The notes under the pieces are model-generated. The model was not told the origin of the DNA, did not search any database, and saw only the letters and a list, made by a program, of their open reading frames with translations. Source: DAIODI01 sp046349255 (lineage in GTDB: Bacteria; Pseudomonadota; Alphaproteobacteria; Rhizobiales; Aestuariivirgaceae). Taken from it: DNA of 64,000 nucleotides. The position numbers were made by a program, and so were the translations under genes. Numbering within the stretch: the first letter of the stretch is position 1; the number at the start of each line of letters is the position of its first letter. Below, piece after piece: positions 58,227 through 64,000 of this stretch. The stretch is from assembly GCA_046349255.1 (NCBI GenBank), contig JAXMCR010000003.1, forward strand, positions 434,001 to 498,000. The letters are read 5' to 3'.

Positions 58227-58664
58227 ATGACAGATATCGTTGATCCGGCCCGACGGAGCATGATGATGGCAAGAATCCGATCCAAAAATACAGCTCCAGA
58301 GATCGAAGTCAGGAGGGCAGCGTTTGCGCTGGGGCTTCGGTACCGATTGCATAAAAAGAACCTTCCTGGTTCACCCGACCTTGTGTTCGCCAAACATCGC
58401 ACCGTCATTTTTGTCCACGGATGCTTTTGGCACCGCCATCCGGGTTGTATCGACGCGGTTACGCCGAAAAGTCGCAGCGATTTCTGGCTAAGGAAATTCG
58501 AAGCGAACAAAGCGCGCGACGTGCGCGTCTGCGACCAACTTCGTGCGATGGGGTGGCGAACAGTAATCATATGGGAGTGCGAAACAACGAATCAGCTTAA
58601 ATTGCGACAAATGCTGACTGCAGCCTTTGATGTTCCAAGCCGAGAAAGGCAGGTAGGTGTTTGA
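58227..58664 (+). CDS. vsr: very short patch repair endonuclease
   Basis: 145 residues. Vsr nicks next to T in T:G mismatches that arise by deamination of 5-methylcytosine. Conserved Vsr features: DPARRSMMMARIRSKNTAPE, the catalytic Asp in LPGSPDLVF, VHGCFWHRHPGC with zinc ligands, and GWRTVIIWECE. The ATG at 58227 begins the conserved MTDIVDPARRS segment; the longer frame to 58089 crosses the (CG)7 run and is not conserved. It is translationally coupled to the MTase gene. Vsr needs a cognate cytosine methylase, which is the next gene. Confidence 0.92.
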   Translation: MTDIVDPARRSMMMARIRSKNTAPEIEVRRAAFALGLRYRLHKKNLPGSPDLVFAKHRTVIFVHGCFWHRHPGCIDAVTPKSRSDFWLRKFEANKARDVRVCDQLRAMGWRTVIIWECETTNQLKLRQMLTAAFDVPSRERQVGV

Positions 58665-60148
58665 GTGCCAAGATGGACGTCTATCGCGACAAAAAAGCAA
58701 GAATGCTCTCCGGGGCGCCGTTGCGGCTGTTAGATATTTGCGGCGGAGCTGGAGGATTTTCGCTCGGGTTTAAATCTGCAGGATTTGAGCTAGTCGGATG
58801 CGTTGAGAAAGACGCGAAAGCCGCAACAACCTACGCTGCAAATTTCCACGCAAACTCAAGTGAAAGGGTTTCGACGCCATTTGCAAAGCCACGCGATTTG
58901 CAGAAGTGCAGCGCCCAACAACTTGCTTCGGAATTTGGATACAAATCCGTAGATTCCGCCGTCGACATAATAGTAGCCGGTCTGCCTTGCCAAGCTTATT
59001 CGCGGGTTGGCCGCGCCAAATTGGCGCATCTCGCAGGTAATGCGACTGCACACGAAATTGATCCCCGAGCGCGATTGTATTATCAACTTCTAGTATACGT
59101 TCGTGAACTGCGGCCCCTTTGCCTTGTACTTGAAAACGTGCCAGATATAGTAAATCACGGTTCTAAAAATATTGCTGAAGAAATTTGTATGGAGCTTGAA
59201 ATACTTGGGTATGATTGCCGATACTCATTCCTTAATGCGGCAAACTACGGCGTACCACAATTCCGAGAGAGGCTTTTTTTGATTGCATATCACTCCGTGG
59301 TCGGCCGCGCGCCAAGTTTTCCGGCTCCCACTCACTGCGACGCACTGCCTATTGGTTACAAGACCGTGCAATCCGCGCTGCTAAGAAGACCCGAAACGGA
59401 GAGGCGGCATTTTCAGGCCGTAGGGACTGCAAGTGGGGAACCCCCATTTGTTTCAGCTTACGCCGCGATAGGAGATTTGCCGAAGATCTGCCGCAAGGCT
59501 TGGAAACCTGGTCAAGAAAGACCGTCTACTGCACTCGACGAAAGTGTCGCCTATCGTGGCGGTGACTGCTCCCGTTATGCAGTAGCAATGAAGAATTGGG
59601 TTGGGTTTGAGGCTCGCGCGACTGTCAACGCGCACGTATCGCGACACAACCCTCGGGATTACCCCTTGTTTGCCGAAATGTTGCCCGGCGATCAATATCC
59701 TCAAATGCACTCAAAGGCACTCCGCCGATTTGAGAAGGAAGTGGAGCGGCGGAAGGCAAATGGTGAGAAACTAAGAAAAAACAGTCTTCTTTGGCGTCAA
59801 TTGAAGGACTCAATTGTTCCGCCATATGACCCCAACAAGTTTCCCAACAAATGGTGGAAGCTGGTGCCCGACAGGCCGAGCCGCACGCTAACTGCTCACC
59901 TAGGGAAGGATAGCTATTCTCACATCCACTACGACAGTGACCAAGCGCGAACCATTTCGGTTCGTGAAGCTGCGAGGCTGCAAAGCTTTCCAGATGGGTT
60001 TGTCTTCACGGGTGGAATTGGCGATGCCTTTAAGCAGATTGGAAATGCTGTACCTCCGCTACTATCCCGTGCACTAGCCACTCGCGTCGCGTGCGAAATG
60101 CGCGGCAACAATCTGCAAATCAGCAAAGTTTTCGAAGCGGCAGAATGA
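58661..60148 (+). CDS. dcm: DNA (cytosine-5-)-methyltransferase
   Basis: 495 residues. C5-MTase motifs in order: I LDICGGAGGFSLGF (about 23-36), IV GLPCQAYSRVG with the nucleophile Cys, VI VLENVPDIV, VIII NYGVPQFRERLFLIAY, then a target-recognition region of about 200 residues, and IX-X RTISVREAARLQSFPDGF and KQIGNAVPP. It methylates C5 of cytosine in an unknown recognition sequence. TTG 58661 overlaps the vsr TGA; ATG 58673 is a possible alternative. Its stop overlaps the nurA ATG. Codons are AT-rich compared with the chromosome. Confidence 0.93.
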   Translation: MSAKMDVYRDKKARMLSGAPLRLLDICGGAGGFSLGFKSAGFELVGCVEKDAKAATTYAANFHANSSERVSTPFAKPRDLQKCSAQQLASEFGYKSVDSAVDIIVAGLPCQAYSRVGRAKLAHLAGNATAHEIDPRARLYYQLLVYVRELRPLCLVLENVPDIVNHGSKNIAEEICMELEILGYDCRYSFLNAANYGVPQFRERLFLIAYHSVVGRAPSFPAPTHCDALPIGYKTVQSALLRRPETERRHFQAVGTASGEPPFVSAYAAIGDLPKICRKAWKPGQERPSTALDESVAYRGGDCSRYAVAMKNWVGFEARATVNAHVSRHNPRDYPLFAEMLPGDQYPQMHSKALRRFEKEVERRKANGEKLRKNSLLWRQLKDSIVPPYDPNKFPNKWWKLVPDRPSRTLTAHLGKDSYSHIHYDSDQARTISVREAARLQSFPDGFVFTGGIGDAFKQIGNAVPPLLSRALATRVACEMRGNNLQISKVFEAAE

Positions 60149-61434
60149 GCAATTCCGAGGATGTGATCAGGCAGCGTATTGAAGCAAAGATTGGGCAAGG
60201 GCAGTTTATTGCCAATCTTCTCAAGATATCAAGGCGTGATTCAAGCACAGTACAGGAAAGTTTTGTAGCGCAGTTATCACATATAGCCGTGGTCTTGCGG
60301 GAGTTACTTGATCAGAATGCGTTAACAGCGAAATTTGAGTACCAACCCAATAAGTTTTGGTCGACCCAAGCGGGACGTTCTATTGCTTTCATCGACGGAG
60401 GGGTCGCCAACATCGATCTTCCGTCGGCCGCTCCGATAGGAATACGTGTAGGAAGTTATATCGTACGGCCTGGGGACGAATCGCCGGAACGGGAGAAATT
60501 CAATATCGAATTGTCGCTGGTCGACGATTTATTTAGCCCGGAAGGTGAGGTCTATGACGACGACTTCATCGACACCGCGAAACTGAGAGATGCTGCGAGG
60601 ATTGTATGCGAAATAGCTGCCGCTTATAGATTAGCGAGTGCCCCTGAAAGGCCAGATATCATTTTTATGCACGGCCCACTGATAAATCCAGTTGCACCTT
60701 ACGGTCTTGATCAGTTCCCATCCTTTGGGCTCAATGCATGCCGCATATTCTTAAACGATAAAAAGGCGGTGATTGAGGATGAAGAGCGTCAGTTTGTAGC
60801 GTTTTACCTTAGAGTTCTGCGACTGCTGAAGGAGGCATCGATCCCGGTCGTCGGAGTTGTTGAGCGGTCGATAGGGCGGGAGCCGGTTGTGCTTAATCGC
60901 CTTTTGCAATTGCTCCGGGATCGTGGACATCTAACTCGTCAAGCAGCTCAAGACCACCTCCAGCGGGTCCGTGACTATGGCCTAAACGACTCCTCCTTGT
61001 TCGATATAGTGCTTGATGAGGGGGAGTATTTGAAGCCTGTCGCCATTGATCGGCAGGGGCCCGAAAGTAAGTGGCCTGACCGTTGGAAAATGTGGATTAG
61101 GGATTATCCACGAGCTTTGACCAGCTACCTTAAACCTTCGGCCCAGTCAGCTCCGTTCCGTGTCGAGGGATTTGAGGGCAACGCTGATTTAGATACCGCG
61201 CTCAACCTAGTGTTCCACACGAGCCGCTTACTCCCTTCCTATGGATTTCCAGTTGGCTTGGACATCGTGGACAAGTACGCGAAGATACCGTCTTGGATGA
61301 GCAGGGGTGTTCGCGGGCAATATCAAGTAGTTCTCCTTAAGAAGGCAATAGAAAGCGGAGATCCACGCGCCGTGGAATTCGCGAAGAGAGTGGTTGCGGC
61401 TAGAGGACGAGACTGGTGGTTCCGGCCGACTTAA
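60145..61434 (+). CDS. nurA: NurA-domain nuclease
   Basis: 429 residues. NurA nucleases digest DNA 5'-3' and on ssDNA with Mn2+, working with HerA. The N-terminal catalytic Asp is in IAFIDGGVANIDLPSA (about 80-95), a divergent form of the DGS motif. The C-terminal end (NLVFHTSRLLPSYGFPVGLD, then IVDKYAKI) resembles the NurA tail with its His. The region from 170 to 330 is not recognised. The ATG overlaps the dcm TGA (ATGA), which couples nuclease to methylase translation. Low-GC codon use matches dcm and herA. Its partner herA begins 18 bp downstream. Confidence 0.8.
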   Translation: MSNSEDVIRQRIEAKIGQGQFIANLLKISRRDSSTVQESFVAQLSHIAVVLRELLDQNALTAKFEYQPNKFWSTQAGRSIAFIDGGVANIDLPSAAPIGIRVGSYIVRPGDESPEREKFNIELSLVDDLFSPEGEVYDDDFIDTAKLRDAARIVCEIAAAYRLASAPERPDIIFMHGPLINPVAPYGLDQFPSFGLNACRIFLNDKKAVIEDEERQFVAFYLRVLRLLKEASIPVVGVVERSIGREPVVLNRLLQLLRDRGHLTRQAAQDHLQRVRDYGLNDSSLFDIVLDEGEYLKPVAIDRQGPESKWPDRWKMWIRDYPRALTSYLKPSAQSAPFRVEGFEGNADLDTALNLVFHTSRLLPSYGFPVGLDIVDKYAKIPSWMSRGVRGQYQVVLLKKAIESGDPRAVEFAKRVVAARGRDWWFRPT

Positions 61435-61452
61435 ACTAAGAGGTGACTCGCT

Positions 61453-63252
61453 ATGAGCAACGCATGGAAGTCCATTGGAACCGTAGTTGGCAATACTTCA
61501 ACGGGAAAGTATTCATTTATATTGCGGAGCCTCCAAGCCAAGCTTGGTGATATTGTGGCGACGCGTGTGGAGGTCCCGAATTCCGCGTTTGGAGACTCGA
61601 ATGCCGTAATCGTATGGGGAAGAATTACTTCCATCGATCGATTTAACCCCTTCTTTCCTGCGGAAGCTGCCCAAGAACTCGCTGATGAAAATATTCGATT
61701 TTTAGATACAGTTCTTTCTGGAAGTCGTGATCATCTCGAAGCTGAGGTTTTAATACTAGGAACGACATCCGGTGGTGCATCTCAAGGAGCGGAGCTGTCA
61801 CCGCTCACATATCCAATAAAGCCTTCTGCAGAAGTGCTGTATCCGCCCGCGGACGAAGTTTACAAGTTGCTGAGCGGAGGGCAAAGCAATGAGTCTGCGA
61901 AGATAGCAATAGGGTCGCTCATTGCTCGGGGAGATGTTGAGGTCTCTCTCTCGGCCAAGCAAATAGTATCTCGCCATTTGGCCATACTAGCAATGACAGG
62001 TGGTGGGAAAACTGTTGCTGCGCGTCGAATAATTCGAGAATTAATAGAATTGAGATATCCGTTAGTTATCTTTGATCCTCACGGGGATTATTTGGGCTTT
62101 TTCGAAAAAAGGATTATTTTTCCGCAATCGCAAATAAAAATATTTTATCCTATGCTGCGCATAAAGGAAAATAATCAAGGTATTATTGCTGAATTAATCG
62201 ACAAAATGGGCAGAAGGCTTACCGAAGCGCAAGAGCAGTTCTATCAGTACTTATTGAATGGCACAGAAGTAGCAGAAGGGGAGCCTGCGACTGAATTCAT
62301 TCAACGTATGATCGATCATGCCGACAGATTAATAGCTAGGCGAGGAGAAGGTCTGCCCGAAGAAATCGCAACGGTGCGGGCCTCGACAATGAACGCGGCC
62401 AAGCGTTCTCTTCGGTTTGTAATGATGAACCTTAGGCAAATGGAGCAAAATAATGAACGGCTCCGTCAACAGGAACGGTTTGCACAATACACATTTTCTG
62501 AGATGCCTGATCCGGGAGAATCGCCTGAGGAAATTGTTACCCCTGGCGTTGTTTCTATTTTTTATCTAGCTGGATACGACCATCTGAATCAGTCGGCCAT
62601 CGTTTCGATTGTCTTGGAAGCGCTCTTCGCTCATCGGTCAACACTATCCGGTAGGATCCCGCCTTTCCAAGCAGTAATCGAGGAAGCACATAACTTCATT
62701 CCAAGTCGTCAAGAAGGTACCGAAGAAACACCATCACTTTCGACGATCCGAAAAGTAATTACTGAAGGTCGCAAATTTGGGACCGGCTTACTTCTCATAT
62801 CTCAAAGACCGTCCCGGCTCGACGAAACTACTCTAGCCCAATGCAATAGCTTTTTGGTTTTGAGACTCGTCAATCCGAGGGACAAGACTTTCGTCCGCTC
62901 CGTTATGGAAAATCTGTCCGATTCCGACGCGAATATACTGCAAACGTTTGGGCCCGGGCAGGGTTTGGTTTCAGGCCAAGCTGTACGCTTTCCGCTATTG
63001 GTAAAAGTGAAATTTGACGCGGAGCTGGTCAGTGACGCCATAGGCGACGAAGATTTTATTTCCGAAGCCCATCAATGGCAGCCTGACACTCGACGAGCTG
63101 CCAACGCGGCTACGATGCGACGGCCACCCCCGGAATCGGCTCAATCGCCATCCACATCTCAATCAGCGGAGGCGCCTCAAACCCGATCGGCGAGAAAGGC
63201 TCAGAAACCTGCCCGTGGGCGGCGAGGGAGGATTCGGCCTGAGGGTTTCTAA
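61453..63252 (+). CDS. herA: HerA-like DNA translocase/helicase
   Basis: 599 residues. An N-terminal HAS-barrel (about 5-110; IGTVVGNTSTGKYSFILRS) is followed by the RecA/FtsK-like ATPase: Walker A AMTGGGKTVAARR (about 179-191), Walker B VIEEAHNFIPS (about 407-417), and an arginine-finger/sensor region near LRLVNPRDKTFVRSVMENLSD (split). HerA hexamers pump DNA for the NurA nuclease. The last 60 residues are a Pro/Ser/Arg-rich tail ending RGRRGRIRPEGF, basic and probably DNA-binding. Ribosome-binding site AGAGGTG. Its stop codon overlaps the stop of the convergent gene. Confidence 0.9.
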   Translation: MSNAWKSIGTVVGNTSTGKYSFILRSLQAKLGDIVATRVEVPNSAFGDSNAVIVWGRITSIDRFNPFFPAEAAQELADENIRFLDTVLSGSRDHLEAEVLILGTTSGGASQGAELSPLTYPIKPSAEVLYPPADEVYKLLSGGQSNESAKIAIGSLIARGDVEVSLSAKQIVSRHLAILAMTGGGKTVAARRIIRELIELRYPLVIFDPHGDYLGFFEKRIIFPQSQIKIFYPMLRIKENNQGIIAELIDKMGRRLTEAQEQFYQYLLNGTEVAEGEPATEFIQRMIDHADRLIARRGEGLPEEIATVRASTMNAAKRSLRFVMMNLRQMEQNNERLRQQERFAQYTFSEMPDPGESPEEIVTPGVVSIFYLAGYDHLNQSAIVSIVLEALFAHRSTLSGRIPPFQAVIEEAHNFIPSRQEGTEETPSLSTIRKVITEGRKFGTGLLLISQRPSRLDETTLAQCNSFLVLRLVNPRDKTFVRSVMENLSDSDANILQTFGPGQGLVSGQAVRFPLLVKVKFDAELVSDAIGDEDFISEAHQWQPDTRRAANAATMRRPPPESAQSPSTSQSAEAPQTRSARKAQKPARGRRGRIRPEGF

Positions 63253-64000
63253 CTAGTTGTGTGCAAAGTGATGACCCCGGCAGCAGCAGCTGCTCGCAGG
63301 ACCCTTGCACCGATGCGAGCCTGCTTTGCGCTCGGTCTTTTTGCCCATCCTTGCAATGCATAACCCATAACAGTGTGGGCAACGCGTTGCTCGAATGTAA
63401 CGATACGTCTGCTTTCCGCGCCCCAAGCGATGACCTGGGCCCATTCCGAGCCGCTGTAGGCGCAGCAGAAGCGTATTAGTTCGTCATCTTCATCGCCCGT
63501 TGATGCAATTGAGGAGGCGGTCTGCTCCGCTGCTTCATCCAACAGTATCTCGTCCGGGGTGCCAATCGGAAACTCGAGTTCTACTCCCTTTATATGCTCC
63601 CAACTCGAATCCCTTTTGCACCATTCAGTAATATTACTTCTGCCTGCACCAGTAATTATGGCTGCATGGATCTTCGGGGCCCAGTCTGCCAACGCTGCGG
63701 CTAACGCTTCGGATGGCGCTTGGTATTCCCACAAACTCCCCAAGTCGAACTTGTCGGAATAAGCATTGGCGAGCTTGGAGACCAAAAAAGCCACTACGTT
63801 TGCGACATACGATTTGAGGCCGGCAGCTTTTGTGGCAGCGTTTGCAGCCTGAAAGAGTATTGCTAGGCTCACGGCGTCTTTAAAAAATCTTTCGTCCGGT
63901 GTCCAATCAGTAGGGAAATGCTCCAACCGAGATTCCATAAACAACGCAAAGTTCTTTTGAGCTCCTCGGCTTACCACTTGTGGTCGTTGCCACCAAGACA
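63249..64000 (-). CDS. AIPR-family abortive-infection protein (partial; 5' end outside the window)
   Basis: The frame is open across the window edge (the last in-window codons read SWWQRPQVVSRGAQKNF), so the GTG at 63977 is not the start. The visible about 250 residues match the C-terminal part of AIPR proteins as I know them: the VSRGAQKNF motif, FKDAVSLAILFQAA, SYVANVVAFLVSKLANAY, LGSLWEYQAPSEAL and NITEWCKRDSSWEHIK. AIPR proteins are implicated in abortive phage resistance, and are components of the Mza system together with Z1-domain and MutL-like proteins. The catalytic N-terminal portion is not seen. It converges on herA with stop codons overlapping by 3 nt and no terminator between. Confidence 0.72.
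   Translation of the reverse strand, partial: SWWQRPQVVSRGAQKNFALFMESRLEHFPTDWTPDERFFKDAVSLAILFQAANAATKAAGLKSYVANVVAFLVSKLANAYSDKFDLGSLWEYQAPSEALAAALADWAPKIHAAIITGAGRSNITEWCKRDSSWEHIKGVELEFPIGTPDEILLDEAAEQTASSIASTGDEDDELIRFCCAYSGSEWAQVIAWGAESRRIVTFEQRVAHTVMGYALQGWAKRPSAKQARIGARVLRAAAAAGVITLHTTS

Larger units (their letters stand above)
53323..64000. mobile_element. integrative element (left end; continues past the window)
   Basis: Bounded on the left by the tRNA-Thr 3' fragment. Contents: integrase, excisionase-like protein, primase-helicase, candidate origin, then defence cargo (vsr, C5-MTase, nurA, herA, AIPR). No capsid, terminase, conjugation or toxin-antitoxin gene is seen so far. GC content and codon choice fall sharply after about 58.2 kb, so the cargo and the integration/replication backbone have different histories. 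Orientation of the fragment predicts the intact tRNA at the far right end on the minus strand. Confidence 0.82.

Noticed and set aside
57982..58272. A 96-codon minus-strand frame in the backbone-cargo junction
   Set aside because: Overlaps the vsr start and the (CG)7 run; no start context or recognisable motif.

Overview
The window is a high-GC chromosomal segment of an alphaproteobacterium, most likely from the Hyphomicrobiales (Rhizobiales) or a close relative. I base this on conserved gene orders (dapA-smpB, NYN-folK-rpoZ-rsh-pyrE, acpS-lepB-rnc-era-recO, mce-DUF1467-proS-lolC/E-lolD-dnaE, rpsB-tsf-pyrH-frr-uppS-cdsA-dxr-rseP-bamA), a short bacterial ProS, a single bifunctional Rsh, paired alphaproteobacterial porins and REP-type palindromes. 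No genus can be named from the sequence alone.

Layout. 0-6.5 kb: a quinone oxidoreductase converges on a minus-strand operon holding a SET-domain protein, two TPR-sulfotransferases and a trypsin-like lipoprotein. 6.5-11.2 kb: two paralogous porins (minus) enclose a periplasmic TPR protein and a small methyltransferase (plus). 11.6-18.1 kb: an envelope operon encodes a BON/Ig-like/OmpA surface protein, a 51-residue membrane protein and a helix-hairpin-helix protein; an M24-fold hydrolase and a soluble lytic transglycosylase follow. 18.3-36.7 kb: housekeeping genes for lysine/cell-wall precursors, trans-translation, folate, RNA polymerase omega, stringent response, pyrimidines, CoA transfer to ACP, signal peptidase, RNA processing, DNA repair, ProRS and lipoprotein release, interrupted by a class III cyclase/TPR gene with a SnoaL-like partner. 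36.7-50.7 kb: dnaE, a REP-palindrome cluster, then the rpsB-to-bamA translation and envelope block. 51-53.3 kb: a Flp pilin gene and two divergent VPxPA-CTERM exported proteins; the lpxD-fabZ-lpxA genes that usually follow bamA are absent from the window.

53.3 kb to the right edge is the left end of an integrative element. It starts at a 47-nt 3' fragment of tRNA-Thr(TGT), followed by a tyrosine recombinase with its own promoter and operator, a small winged/MerR-type DNA-binding protein, and a 903-residue primase-helicase-like replication protein followed by an iteron-like inverted repeat that may be an origin. The integration/replication genes are GC-rich. The cargo from about 58.2 kb is visibly AT-richer and encodes Vsr endonuclease, a C5-cytosine methyltransferase, a NurA nuclease, a HerA translocase, and, convergently, the C-terminal part of an AIPR-family abortive-infection protein that runs off the window.

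The cargo is the most interesting part. It looks like a composite anti-phage module in which a methylation/mismatch-repair pair is translationally coupled to a NurA-HerA DNA-processing machine, next to an AIPR protein. The element's other end should carry an intact minus-strand tRNA-Thr(TGT), outside this window.
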